Shown here: positions 8,827-17,434 of the stretch, in pieces
How the letters are laid out: every line of letters starts with the position of its first letter
Numbering within the stretch: the first letter of the stretch is position 1
Assembly (NCBI RefSeq): GCF_049647105.1
Contig: NZ_JBARWZ010000014.1
Location: forward strand, 1-64,000
Direction of reading: 5' to 3'
DNA from: Actinophytocola sp049647105
Lineage (GTDB): Bacteria; Actinomycetota; Actinomycetes; Mycobacteriales; Pseudonocardiaceae
Length of the DNA: 64,000 nucleotides
Notes under the pieces: generated by a model
What the model was told of the DNA's origin: nothing
The model's input: only the letters and a program-made list of their open reading frames with translations
Databases searched by the model: none
Program-made: the position numbers and the translations under genes

Positions 8827-9162
8827 CCGGGAGCTTGCCCGACAGCTCGTGGAAATTCGAGTACAGGCGGGCGGACCTCCTCGGCGTGGAGGTCCGTGAA
8901 GATGGCCGGCGCCGCGCGCAGGTGTTCTGCCGCGGTGTCCGGCTCGCCCGTCTCCGGACCCGTTCACGAGATTCTTGAGATCACCCGCGAATCCCTCGCG
9001 CAGCCCGCCGCCGTCGGACTTCGTCCGATCTCGTCCGGAATTCTTGCGTGCGCGCTCACCATCCACGTATAACCTGCCTGGGGGGTTTCTTCGCGCTGGT
9101 TTCCTGGCGGCGCGAATCCTCACCGCGCCCGTGTTTCGACGATTGTCGGGAGGCTGTTCAGG
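8827..9162. other. Intergenic region upstream of EspG-like gene
   Basis: This 336-bp stretch has no convincing ORF. A sigma-70-like promoter candidate lies at 9044-9073, and the GGGAGG Shine-Dalgarno for the downstream gene is at 9148-9153. Confidence 0.4.
9044..9073 (+). promoter_or_regulatory. Candidate promoter of EspG/PE-like/PPE-like operon
   Basis: TTGCGT (9044-9049) and TATAAC (9068-9073) are separated by 18 bp, a reasonable sigma-70 type arrangement 90 bp before the TTG start at 9163. Confidence 0.35.
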
Positions 9163-9978
9163 TTGCCCGGTTGGACGCTGTCCACTGCGGAGGTGGATGT
9201 CCTCGTCGAGACGTCGCGCCTGCCGCCGTTGCCGTACCCCCTGGAAATCCCCGTCACGGGGGATACCGTCGGCGCGCGCCGGCGTCACGTGGCCTCGATG
9301 GCGGCGGTTCTCGCCGAGCGCGGGCTGATGGAGGACGGCGAGGTCGTCCCGGGGCTGCGCAACGCGCTCCAATTGCTGGCGTCCGGTGAGCTCGTCCTCG
9401 ACGGGCGGCTCGGCGGGCCCCGGCCTGCCGACATCGTCGCCGTCGTCCGCCGGGACCGGGCGGTGGTCGCCGTGCAGACGGGGGACTCGGTACGGCTCGA
9501 CCGGGTGCCCGACCACGCCGTCGTCGGCATGGTCGTGGACCTGTTGCCCGCGACACGACAGCTCCAGGGCGGCTCGACAGCCATCCGGCAGGACACGCTG
9601 GACGCGGCGCTGTCCTCGGCCGTCGACTCCGGTGACATCGGTGAGCTGACGCGGGTTCTCCGCGACGGCGGCGTGCGGGACCGCGACGTGCACATGGTCG
9701 CCGACCTGGCCAGATCGGACGGCATGGCCGCGCAGTTCGGCGTCGCGTTGCGCAACCCGGCCACCGAACGCTATCGCGAGCGCGGCGTGTGGTCCTGGTA
9801 CGCGACGAAGAGCGGTGGTGTCCTCCTGTGCCTCGACCAGGACGGAACACCGCCGTGGACGACGTTCGTGCCCGCCGACCCCGCCCGCGTCGGGCGGTAC
9901 CTCCAGGACGCGCTCGACGCCCGCAAGCACGCCCGCCACACGACCCCGAGGGAGGCACGTCGTGTCGTACGAGGTTGA
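9163..9978 (+). CDS. EspG-like ESX secretion-associated chaperone
   Basis: 271 residues with the EspG family pattern. The N-terminus is LSTAEVDVLVETSRLPPLPYPLEI, followed by a helix with AAVLAERGLMEDGEVVPGL, a strand-rich centre (ADIVAVVRRDRAVVAVQTGD, DHAVVGMVVDLLP) and a C-terminal WSWYATKSGGVLLCL sheet. EspG proteins bind PE-PPE pairs in the cytosol and deliver them to the type VII machinery. The TTG start follows GGGAGG by nine bases. The gene overlaps the next by 17 bp and heads a three-gene operon with two ESX-type substrates, which supports the call. Confidence 0.8.
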   Translation: MPGWTLSTAEVDVLVETSRLPPLPYPLEIPVTGDTVGARRRHVASMAAVLAERGLMEDGEVVPGLRNALQLLASGELVLDGRLGGPRPADIVAVVRRDRAVVAVQTGDSVRLDRVPDHAVVGMVVDLLPATRQLQGGSTAIRQDTLDAALSSAVDSGDIGELTRVLRDGGVRDRDVHMVADLARSDGMAAQFGVALRNPATERYRERGVWSWYATKSGGVLLCLDQDGTPPWTTFVPADPARVGRYLQDALDARKHARHTTPREARRVVRG

Positions 9979-10447
9979 CGACAAGAAGGACGTCCGGGAG
10001 AAGCTCGACGAGCTGGGGATCGACAGCGTCGACGACGTCAGGAGGGCGGGCGGCGCCCGTCACCGCGACGTGCCCGCGCTGATCGAGGCCGAGCGGCTGG
10101 ACCTGACGGCCAACGGATCGCCGGACGCGATGGCCGCGGTGCCCGACGAGCTGGTGCGGATCAGCAGGTGCGTCAGCGACGTCCGCGACCACATCCACGA
10201 ACTGCTCGGCGAAGTCAGGCACCTCGCGGGACACCAGTTCGACGGGTGGGGCCCGATCGCGAAACGCATGGCGGCCTGCATGACCGACCGGGCGAGCGCC
10301 GCCACCGGCGCGGAACTGGCGGTGAACGGATATCTCGCCGAGCTGGCCGCACTCGACGCCGCACTGAACAGCGCGGCGGTCACCTACGCCACGCGGGACC
10401 AGGAGAACGCGGCGAACCTGAGAAGAGCGGTGGGCGACTGTGGCTGA
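9962..10447 (+). CDS. PE-like / WXG100-like type VII secretion substrate
   Basis: A 161-residue, mostly helical protein. A charged N-terminal third is followed by two long helices around a turn containing GHQFDGWG (91-97), a WG-type turn like that of WXG100 proteins. Y142-ATR-D146 near the C-terminus fits the YxxxD/E export signal of ESX substrates. The GTG start lies inside the end of the EspG-like gene and is preceded by GGGAGGCAC. Longer frames upstream are shadows of that gene. It should pair with the PPE-like product encoded next, with which it overlaps by eight bases. Confidence 0.7.
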   Translation: MSYEVDDKKDVREKLDELGIDSVDDVRRAGGARHRDVPALIEAERLDLTANGSPDAMAAVPDELVRISRCVSDVRDHIHELLGEVRHLAGHQFDGWGPIAKRMAACMTDRASAATGAELAVNGYLAELAALDAALNSAAVTYATRDQENAANLRRAVGDCG

Positions 10448-11579
10448 GCGCAGGAAGGCGGAGCGGTACGGCATCGTCGACAACGGGTCGGTGGTCAGCG
10501 GCCTGAAGGGCTCTGACGACGGTGTCTTCTGGGAGGGGTACTCCCACCAGGAGATGTGGGGCATGATCATGCGCTCCGAGCCGTCGAAGCTGTTCGAACG
10601 GGTCGACCAGTGGCAGCGGGTGGCCGCCAAGCTGGAGGAGCGCAACGTTCAGCTCCAGACGGAGCTCAACAACCTGCTGAAGACGTGGCAGGGTCCCGCC
10701 GCCGCGGCCGCGGCGGCGAGCCAGCAGAAGTTGCTCACCTGGGCGCAGGACGCCGCCACCCGCGCGAGCACGATCAGCACACAACTGGCCGACTACGGCA
10801 ACGCCCTGGTCGACGCCAGGATGCGGATGCCCCAACCACAACACCGGCAAGCCGAACTTGGCTTCCGCGACGACGAGGGTGCGACGGTCCAGGACGGCAC
10901 AGTAGGCGCGTACAAGCTGCTCCAGTTGAACTCCGACCGCTTGCCGACCGAACAGCAGCGGCGAGAGGCCAAGAACGAGGCCGTCCGCGTCATGCAGCGG
11001 CTGGAGAAGGACGCGGACACCGCGGAACGTGCCATGCCGCGGTTCAGCCCCGCGCCCCCGGTGACGGTGGCCCCGGACCCCGCCCCGCCCGCACGTCCGG
11101 CTCCGGCGAACCCCGCGATTCCCGATGCCCCACAGGATCCCGGCCCGCAGACGCCGCCCGGCATGGGCTCGCCAGGGTTCGCGTCCGGCGCCCCGACCGC
11201 ACCCTCGGCAGTGTCGTTCGACGCTCCCGGTACGGGCCTCGGACCGGGCGCCCCCGAGTCCGGCGGGCGCCCGTCGTACGGCGACGGCCGGTTCGGCCCG
11301 CCGGGCAACGGACCGCTGGGCGCCGGGCCGTTCCGCGGCGAGACAGGAGTTCTCGGCGAACGACCGGTGGCAGGGGTGGGCCCGGTGACCCAGTCCGTTG
11401 GCGCGTCTGGCATGCCGGGACGCCCCGGCAACGGCGGACACGCTCCCGGCGTCATGCCGGGCTCAGCAGGCACCCGCGGCGACGAGGACAAGGAGAAGCC
11501 GTTGGCCGACTACCTCGATGGACCGGATGACGTGTTCTCCGTCGACCAGCCGGCATACCCGCCCGTACTGGGTACCTGA
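10440..11579 (+). CDS. PPE-like type VII secretion substrate with Pro/Gly-rich tail
   Basis: 379 residues. Residues 35-190 are helical, with a WxG motif (W83-Q-G85) at the helix-turn between two amphipathic helices, as in PPE and WXG100 proteins. From about 200 to the end the protein is a low-complexity Pro/Gly/Ala tail with an acidic C-terminus. The size and layout match PPE-like proteins of Pseudonocardiaceae. Export through an ESX system encoded elsewhere is inferred from the EspG-like chaperone and the YxxxD partner upstream. Whether it acts in the envelope or outside the cell is unknown. Confidence 0.7.
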   Translation: MAERRKAERYGIVDNGSVVSGLKGSDDGVFWEGYSHQEMWGMIMRSEPSKLFERVDQWQRVAAKLEERNVQLQTELNNLLKTWQGPAAAAAAASQQKLLTWAQDAATRASTISTQLADYGNALVDARMRMPQPQHRQAELGFRDDEGATVQDGTVGAYKLLQLNSDRLPTEQQRREAKNEAVRVMQRLEKDADTAERAMPRFSPAPPVTVAPDPAPPARPAPANPAIPDAPQDPGPQTPPGMGSPGFASGAPTAPSAVSFDAPGTGLGPGAPESGGRPSYGDGRFGPPGNGPLGAGPFRGETGVLGERPVAGVGPVTQSVGASGMPGRPGNGGHAPGVMPGSAGTRGDEDKEKPLADYLDGPDDVFSVDQPAYPPVLGT

Positions 11580-11610
11580 CGACGTGACTCTCCGCTCGAC
11601 CTGTCGTGGG

Positions 11611-12417
11611 TCAGGTGTAGAAGAAGCTGACAGAGCGGGTGAAGGCGTCTCCTCCCGGCCCGACGACACGATGACGGATCTTGCGGTCCCTTTTGGAATC
11701 ACCCTCCCACCTGGTCCACTGCCAGTATCCGGTCGGCAGGTGCCAGGTGTACAGCTCCTTCCAGTTGCCGATGACGTTCTGGTAGTAGTGAGTTGTCGCG
11801 CCCGGCCCGAAACAGGTCGAGGTGATACCGAGTGAGTTGCGGCGCTTGTGGTCGTCCGTCCAGCGTTCGCGTTGGGAGTTGTTCGCCGCTGGGTCACACC
11901 ACCACCAGGTGTTGGCAGGGAACGTCGACACGTCACACATGTCCTTCTCGAACAACGCGGCGCCGCCCTGACCGCAGTACTGCGAGCCGGGACCCCCACC
12001 CGCGTCGCCCGACCGGACTCCGACGACCTCGATGCCGAGGACATCGATGTCCACCTCGATCGGCTCCGGTATGGACTCCACGGTTCGTTCCACTGGGTGC
12101 GCCGGATCCGCGTAGCGGGCCAGCATCTCCGGGACAGGGTGGTCCGGCGCAAGTCTCCTGAAGATGTCCAGTGTGGACAGTTCGATGGTCCGCAGGACTG
12201 CTGCCGAGCCCGGCCGGGGGTCGCCCCCGAGCTCGCGGACGCCCACCCCCGCGCCGTCGCCGGTGTCCGCCACGGCCACGAACTCGATCGTGTTGCCGTT
12301 GGTCAGCTGGATTCGGGCCAACTCCTGGCTACGCGGTCCGTCGACCGCGACCGACGATCGCTCCGGCGCGCGCCCATCCGTGGTGTCGGTACTTTCTCCG
12401 TCGGAGTCGCAGCACAT
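11611..12417 (-). CDS. Protein of unknown function, Cys- and aromatic-rich C-terminus
   Basis: 268 residues from the ATG at 12417, which has an excellent AAGGAG Shine-Dalgarno eight bases upstream. The protein starts MCCDSDGES and has a Thr/Asp-rich acidic N-terminal part. The C-terminal half is rich in Trp, Tyr and Cys (WWWC, THYYQ, GNWKELYTWH, GYWQWTRWEGD) and probably forms a beta domain. No signal peptide or membrane helix is visible. It is 50 bp downstream of the LCP gene on the same strand, so the two may be co-transcribed and the protein may act on the cell envelope. I do not recognise the family. Confidence 0.6.
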   Translation of the reverse strand: MCCDSDGESTDTTDGRAPERSSVAVDGPRSQELARIQLTNGNTIEFVAVADTGDGAGVGVRELGGDPRPGSAAVLRTIELSTLDIFRRLAPDHPVPEMLARYADPAHPVERTVESIPEPIEVDIDVLGIEVVGVRSGDAGGGPGSQYCGQGGAALFEKDMCDVSTFPANTWWWCDPAANNSQRERWTDDHKRRNSLGITSTCFGPGATTHYYQNVIGNWKELYTWHLPTGYWQWTRWEGDSKRDRKIRHRVVGPGGDAFTRSVSFFYT

Positions 12418-12467
12418 GAATTTCTCCTTGCGTATGTTGGTCTTCTTCGACACAGGTGATCCCGCGG

Positions 12468-13532
12468 CTACGGCGTCGTGGGGCCGAGTGCGCTGCCGGG
12501 GTTCGCGCGCACGTAGTCCGCGATCTTCCCGGCGTTGAACAGGTCCCACAGTTGCGCACCGCGTGCGGCGTCGAGATGGACGACCGACTGTTCGCCCTCC
12601 CAGCCGGTCCCGGCCACCGGTGCGGTCAGGAACGTGATGCCCTCCGGGCGCAGGTCCTGGAGTTCGCTACCGAGCGTGCGGAGACCCTCGTTGGTCAGGC
12701 TGTCGTCCACGGTGATCCAGCGGCTGAGCTCGTTGAGGAAGCTGAGCGACCGGATCGGGTCGTTCATCGGTCCACCGGTCGCGATCTTCGCGAGGAACGC
12801 ACGCAGTGCGTTCTGGTGCCGTGCCGCCCGGTCGAGGTCGCCGCCGGGCAGGCCGACGCGCTGGCGGACGTAGTTCAACGCCTCCTCGCCGTTCAGGTGG
12901 TTGCGGCCCGCGTCCATTTCCAGGCCGTTGAACGTGGTGGCCGCCGCGACGTTCACGTCGATGCCGCCCACGGCGTCGGTGAGGGCCTGGAACCCGACGA
13001 AGTCGATGATCGCGAAGTGGTCCACCCGCACCCCGGTGAGATTCTCGACCGTGTTGACGAGCAGTGGCGGACCACCGTAGGAGTAGCTCGCGTTGATCTT
13101 CGTGGTGCCGTGGCCGGGGACCGGAACCCAGGCGTCCCTGGGGATGGACACCGCGGCGGCGGTGGTGAAGCCGGCGTCGATGCGCACGAGCATGATCATG
13201 TCGCTGCGCTGCGAACCTGGTGCGTACCCCGGCTCCGTGGCCGCGCTGCCGGTGGTGGCGCCCCCGGCACGGGAGTCGCTGCCCACCAGGAGGAAGGTCA
13301 GCCCCGCCGACTCCTGGGGACGGCTCGCGTCGTCCATGCCGACGAACACGTCAGGATATCGCCGCACCTGGTCGGCCAGCTGTTCGGTGATCAGATAGCC
13401 CGCGCCGATCACCATCGCGAGGATCGCGGCGAACAGGCCACTGAGGACCTTGAGCGCCAGCATCGTCCTGCGCCGCCTGCGGGGTGATTCCCGTACCTCT
13501 TCCTCTTCCTCGGGCCTGTTCGGTTCCGACAT
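12468..13532 (-). CDS. LytR-CpsA-Psr (LCP) family glycopolymer transferase
   Basis: 354 residues from the ATG at 13532. A basic cytoplasmic N-terminus is followed by one membrane helix (about 22-46, LKVLSGLFAAILAMVIGAGY), with the LCP domain outside. Hallmarks are LLVGSDSRAG, RSDMIMLVRID, SIPRDAWVPVPG, KINASYSYGG and the later YVRQR. LCP enzymes transfer polyprenyl-pyrophosphate-linked glycopolymers to the cell wall. This fits its place at the edge of the polysaccharide locus. It is divergent from the Wzc-type kinase gene, with a shared 240-bp promoter region. Confidence 0.9.
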   Translation of the reverse strand: MSEPNRPEEEEEVRESPRRRRRTMLALKVLSGLFAAILAMVIGAGYLITEQLADQVRRYPDVFVGMDDASRPQESAGLTFLLVGSDSRAGGATTGSAATEPGYAPGSQRSDMIMLVRIDAGFTTAAAVSIPRDAWVPVPGHGTTKINASYSYGGPPLLVNTVENLTGVRVDHFAIIDFVGFQALTDAVGGIDVNVAAATTFNGLEMDAGRNHLNGEEALNYVRQRVGLPGGDLDRAARHQNALRAFLAKIATGGPMNDPIRSLSFLNELSRWITVDDSLTNEGLRTLGSELQDLRPEGITFLTAPVAGTGWEGEQSVVHLDAARGAQLWDLFNAGKIADYVRANPGSALGPTTP

Positions 13533-13774
13533 GAGACCTCGATCCACGGACCAAATTATCTCGGGACCTTACACATCTCCCCGCGACCTATCGGCTCATT
13601 CACCGGAACGGGGTACGGAACGGATTGTCCCCTTCGGACATCGTCCTACCCGGACGATCGAGTGGATCCCGGTAATGACGGGTGAACGTGGCTCGTTCGA
13701 ACGATGTCGGATTGATAAGTGGGTCGGCCGACGCGAGACTGGGCGAACGGCCGGCCGAGCGCGGAGGACCCATC

Positions 13775-15214
13775 ATGGAGCTTTCCGAGTACTTCCGTGC
13801 GCTCCGGGCGCGCTGGCGCTGGCTGCTCGCCGGCCTGCTGCTCGGTCTTGCCTGCGCGGGCATCGTGGTCGCCACGACGACCCCGGTCTACGAGGCCCAC
13901 TCGCGCCTGTTCGTCTCCACCTCCGGCGGCGCCGACAGCAACCAGCTGAACTCCGGCGGCACCTTCTCCCAGCAACGCGTCAAGTCCTACGCACAGATCG
14001 TCACGCTGCCCAGGGTGCTCGACCCCGTCGTCGAGAAGCTCGGCCTTCCCGGTGACTCCACCGATCTCGCGGGCAGGATCACCGTCGACGCCCCGCTGGA
14101 CACGGTGATCGTCGACATCGCCGTGCGCGACCAGGACCCCGGGCAGGCCGCCCGCATCGCCAACGAGGTCAGTGCCTCACTGGGCACCGTGGTGGACGAG
14201 CTCGAACGGTCGGGAGGAGAGGCCTCACCGGTCCACGTCAGCTCGGTCGGCGAGGCCAAGACGCCGGTCACGCCCGTGGTTCCGGCGACCACCCTCATCC
14301 TCGGTGCCGGTCTGGTGCTCGGCCTCCTGCTCGGCGCCGCGGCCGCGGTGATCCGGCACGCGACCGACACGCTGGTGCGGTCCGACACGGACCTCGGCGA
14401 ACTGACCGGCGCGCCGGTGCTCGGCGAGATTCCCTATGACCGGCACGCCGCCGGTGATCCCGCGCTTCTCCGCGACGCCTACGGTCCACGCGCGGAGGCG
14501 TTCCGCACGCTGCGGACCAACCTCCAGTTCATCGAGGCGACGGGTCGGCTCAACTCCGTGGTGATCACCTCGTCGGTGGCGAGCGAGGGCAAGACGTCCA
14601 CCGCCATCAACCTCGCGCTCACGTTCATGGACAGCGGCATGCGGGTGGTACTCGTCGATGCCGACCTGCGCCGCCCCCAGGTCGCGGCCTATCTCGGGCT
14701 GGTCGACTCGGTCGGGCTCACCACCGTGCTGACGGGCCGGATCGGGTTCGCCGACGCGGTACAGCGATGGGGCGAGGGCCTGTACGTGCTCACCGCGGGC
14801 GACCTGCCTCCCAACCCGAGCGAACTGCTCGGGGCGGCCCCGATGACCGAGTTCCTCAGCCGGCTCGAGCAGGAGTTCGACCTGGTCATCGTCGACACCT
14901 CGCCACTGGTCCCGGTGACCGACGGCGCGTTGCTGGCCGCTCGTGCGAGCGGCGCGCTCGTGCTCGTGGGGGTCGACCGGGTGCGGCGCGACGAGTTGGT
15001 CCGCTCCTGCCGGGCGCTGGCCGCCGTCGGCGGCCGTCAGCTCGGGTTGGTGCGCAACCTGGTACCGACCCGTGGCCAGCCGTTGGTCGACTACTACAGC
15101 GACCAGTACGCGCCGGCCCGCAGACAGCGACGGTGGCCGCGGCGCGAATCGTGGAAGCGCAGGTCGCTCGTGCGGACGGGCGGCGACAGCTTCGGGAACG
15201 GCCGCGCTCAGTAG
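13775..15214 (+). CDS. Wzc-type polysaccharide co-polymerase / BY-kinase
   Basis: 479 residues from the ATG at 13775, preceded by GGAGG at optimal distance. There is a Wzz-type N-terminus with a first membrane helix (WLLAGLLLGLACAGIVVA) and an extracytoplasmic loop, and a second helix near TTLILGAGLVLGLLLGAAA. The cytoplasmic kinase has Walker A SSVASEGKTSTA, Walker A' VVLVDADLRRP and Walker B LVIVDTSP. The C-terminal tail contains three tyrosines (DYYSDQY), a minimal autophosphorylation cluster. Such kinases control polymer length and export, and the LMW phosphatase encoded nearby is its expected antagonist. The stop overlaps the convergent glycosyltransferase gene by seven bases. Confidence 0.9.
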   Translation: MELSEYFRALRARWRWLLAGLLLGLACAGIVVATTTPVYEAHSRLFVSTSGGADSNQLNSGGTFSQQRVKSYAQIVTLPRVLDPVVEKLGLPGDSTDLAGRITVDAPLDTVIVDIAVRDQDPGQAARIANEVSASLGTVVDELERSGGEASPVHVSSVGEAKTPVTPVVPATTLILGAGLVLGLLLGAAAAVIRHATDTLVRSDTDLGELTGAPVLGEIPYDRHAAGDPALLRDAYGPRAEAFRTLRTNLQFIEATGRLNSVVITSSVASEGKTSTAINLALTFMDSGMRVVLVDADLRRPQVAAYLGLVDSVGLTTVLTGRIGFADAVQRWGEGLYVLTAGDLPPNPSELLGAAPMTEFLSRLEQEFDLVIVDTSPLVPVTDGALLAARASGALVLVGVDRVRRDELVRSCRALAAVGGRQLGLVRNLVPTRGQPLVDYYSDQYAPARRQRRWPRRESWKRRSLVRTGGDSFGNGRAQ

Positions 15215-16578
15215 GCGCCTGCGCCGCGGACCACGACCCGCACCGTCTTCCACAGGATCTCGAGGTCCGTCGCGAACGTCCAGTTCTCCACATAGGACAG
15301 GTCGAGCGCGATTCCGGCATCCCATGCCAGGTCCGACCGGCCGCCGACCTGCCACGGGCCGGTGATCCCCGGCCGGACCAGCAACCTGCGGCGGGTGTCC
15401 TTGGCGTACATGGCCACCTCGGTCGGCAGCGGCGGACGCGGACCGACCAGGCTCATCCGGCCGGAGAGGACGTTCGCCAACTGGGGGAGCTCGTCGAGCG
15501 AATGCCGCCGAAGGATCCTGCCCACCCTGGTCACCCGAGGGTCCGCGTGCATCTTGAACAAGGGACCGCTCGACTCGTTGTACGACAACAGTTCCGCGTG
15601 CCGGTCCTCCGCGTCGACCGTCATGCTGCGGAACTTCCACGCCCGGAACGGCTCGCCGTGCTGCCCGATGCGCCACTGCCGGTAGAGCGCCGGGCCGGGG
15701 GAGTCGCACCGCACGAGGGCCGCGATCGCCAGGAGCGCCGGGCTGAGCACCACGAGCGCGGTGGCGGCCACCACGACGTCGAACGACCGCTTGGCCAACT
15801 GGCGGACGCCGGTCAGCGCCGGCCCGTCGATGTTCAGCAACGCGAGGCCGGCGAGCGTCCGCACCCGCACCCTGGGCACGGAGACCGGCGCCAGCACCGG
15901 CGCGATCACCAGCTGGATACCGGTGCCCTCGAGCAGCCAGCCGAGACGTCGCAACGTCTCGGTATCGGCGGCATCGCACGTCGTCACCGCGATCATGGTC
16001 GCCGACTCGCGCCTGGCCAGCCGGAGCACCCTGCGGGCGCGGTCGATCGGCGGTGAGTCCACATCGGACATCAGGCAGGTGCCGACGAGCCGGTAGCCGG
16101 TGTGCGGCAGCGCGGCGAGCTGACCGGCGAACACGTCGACGCGCGGCTGCGAACCGGCCACCAGCACCCGGTCCGTCCAGCTGCCGCGCGAGCGCAGGTT
16201 GCGCAGCCAGCGGCGCCACGTCAGGCGGGCGAGCATCAGCGCCACTACCCCGATCGGCAACGCGACGAGCACGTAGTCGCGGGCCAGATCGGTGCGGACG
16301 AGGTAGTCGGCGCAGACGGTCGTCGCGGCGAGCACGGCCGTCGCCGCGAGGATCCGCCGGTACTCCTCGTACCCGGCCCCGAGGACCCTGGGGTCCCGGC
16401 TACCGGAGAGCGCGAGCGCCAACCACCACGCGACGACCGCGCCCGCCGTGGTGGCAGGCGGGTGATTCGCGTTCGGTGCCAACACGTGGACCGCTGTCAC
16501 CGCCCACAGCACCAGTAACGTGTCCGTCCACAGCAGACAGAGCTGATAGCGCTGGTGCCACGGCGGGTCCCAGGTCAC
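15208..16578 (-). CDS. Polyprenyl-phosphate sugar-1-phosphate transferase (WcaJ/CpsE type)
   Basis: 456 residues. Several N-terminal membrane helices and a CoA-binding-like domain (VLVAGSQPRVDVF) precede the catalytic bacterial sugar transferase domain, which starts at KRSFDVVVAATALVVLSP. Conserved elements include WKFRSM, the SLDELPQL..VLSGRMSLVGPRP block and RPGITGPWQV. It starts polymer synthesis by moving hexose-1-phosphate onto undecaprenyl phosphate. The GTG start overlaps the stop of the upstream small membrane protein (GTGA). It is the last gene of a five-gene minus-strand operon running from fcl. Confidence 0.93.
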   Translation of the reverse strand: MTWDPPWHQRYQLCLLWTDTLLVLWAVTAVHVLAPNANHPPATTAGAVVAWWLALALSGSRDPRVLGAGYEEYRRILAATAVLAATTVCADYLVRTDLARDYVLVALPIGVVALMLARLTWRRWLRNLRSRGSWTDRVLVAGSQPRVDVFAGQLAALPHTGYRLVGTCLMSDVDSPPIDRARRVLRLARRESATMIAVTTCDAADTETLRRLGWLLEGTGIQLVIAPVLAPVSVPRVRVRTLAGLALLNIDGPALTGVRQLAKRSFDVVVAATALVVLSPALLAIAALVRCDSPGPALYRQWRIGQHGEPFRAWKFRSMTVDAEDRHAELLSYNESSGPLFKMHADPRVTRVGRILRRHSLDELPQLANVLSGRMSLVGPRPPLPTEVAMYAKDTRRRLLVRPGITGPWQVGGRSDLAWDAGIALDLSYVENWTFATDLEILWKTVRVVVRGAGAY

Positions 16579-16856
16579 GACACCCTCGGCCGATCTGTGG
16601 TGGTGTACCTCGGGTCAGCTGTCCGGCGTGCGGGCGCCGGTCCGCCGACCGCACGCCGGTTCGGTCTGCTCAGCAGGACGCCGAGCAGACCGGTCAGCAT
16701 GGCGACCACCCCGGCCCCGAGCCAGCACAGCAGCGCGAGGCGCGTACCGCCGAAGCCATGGAGCTCCCCGAGGAAGGCGGTCGTCAGCGCACCGGCCGTG
16801 CCGAGCGCGACGCACGTGCCCGCGACCGCGATGCCCGCCTTGCGCCACGGGGTCAT
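16575..16856 (-). CDS. Small membrane protein
   Basis: 93 residues with two predicted membrane helices (AGIAVAGTCVALGTAGALTTAF and LALLCWLGAGVVAMLTGLLGVLL) and a basic C-terminal tail. The ATG at 16856 overlaps the phosphatase stop by ATGA, and the stop overlaps the sugar transferase GTG, so it is translated as part of the operon. Longer frames upstream are shadows of the phosphatase gene. Function unknown; its position between tyrosine phosphatase and initiating transferase suggests a small accessory factor. Confidence 0.6.
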   Translation of the reverse strand: MTPWRKAGIAVAGTCVALGTAGALTTAFLGELHGFGGTRLALLCWLGAGVVAMLTGLLGVLLSRPNRRAVGGPAPARRTADPRYTTTDRPRVS

Positions 16857-17434
16857 GACGGCCGCCCGGCCGGCACGGCGGTCCTGGTGAGGTGCACGGC
16901 CACCGTGTCCACGTGCCGGATGACCGTCGCCGCCGCCGCGCGCACCGTCTCCAACGGCTGCCCGGCCGGATCCGGGATGTCGGTGTCGGCCGTCCCGTTG
17001 GAGCCGCGGTGCCGCACGGTCCACCGGACCAGACCGCGCAGCCGGACGCCGGGGCCGGCCGGGGCGGCCCTCGGCATGAACCGGCAGGTCTGCGCCAGCT
17101 CGCCGAGCGTGACCGCCACCGGGAGCGAGGCGGGGCTCCTGCGCAGTACCTCGTTCAGCTCGGCGCGGGTCATCGCGACCACGACGTCCGCCGTACGCAA
17201 CAGATCGACCTCGAGCGGCCGGGTCCGGAACTCCGCCACCGACGGCCCGGCGTCGGCGAGCAGCTCAGCGCACACCGGGAGGATCGGCAGGCCCGGTCTG
17301 GCGGACAAGCCGGCGCTGGTGACGTCGATCGAGCGCTGCGCGCCGGTGCAGGCCAGCACGTGGGTCATGCGCAGGCGCGCCACGGCGGACCGGCACTCGT
17401 TGGCGCGGCACACGAACAACAGGCCGGTTCTCAT
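16853..17434 (-). CDS. Low-molecular-weight protein tyrosine phosphatase
   Basis: 193 residues. The active-site loop C-RANEC-R-S (CX5R) follows the first strand (LLFVC), as in LMW-PTPs, and a DP motif (IPDPAG) supplies the general acid. SAGLSARPG and VVVAMTRAEL strands also match. The likely substrate is the phosphotyrosine tail of the Wzc-type kinase at 13775-15214, as in Wza-Wzb-Wzc systems. The ATG at 17434 overlaps the stop of the upstream glycosyltransferase, and the stop overlaps the small membrane protein start. Confidence 0.88.
   Translation of the reverse strand: MRTGLLFVCRANECRSAVARLRMTHVLACTGAQRSIDVTSAGLSARPGLPILPVCAELLADAGPSVAEFRTRPLEVDLLRTADVVVAMTRAELNEVLRRSPASLPVAVTLGELAQTCRFMPRAAPAGPGVRLRGLVRWTVRHRGSNGTADTDIPDPAGQPLETVRAAAATVIRHVDTVAVHLTRTAVPAGRPS

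Noticed and set aside
7075..9984. A 969-residue minus-strand frame over the TPR and EspG-like genes
   Set aside because: The plus-strand genes have recognisable families and coupled starts; the minus frame is low-complexity.
14225..16219. A 664-residue minus-strand frame across the Wzc and WcaJ-type genes
   Set aside because: It is a shadow frame; the real minus-strand gene from 16578 uses another frame with conserved sugar transferase motifs.
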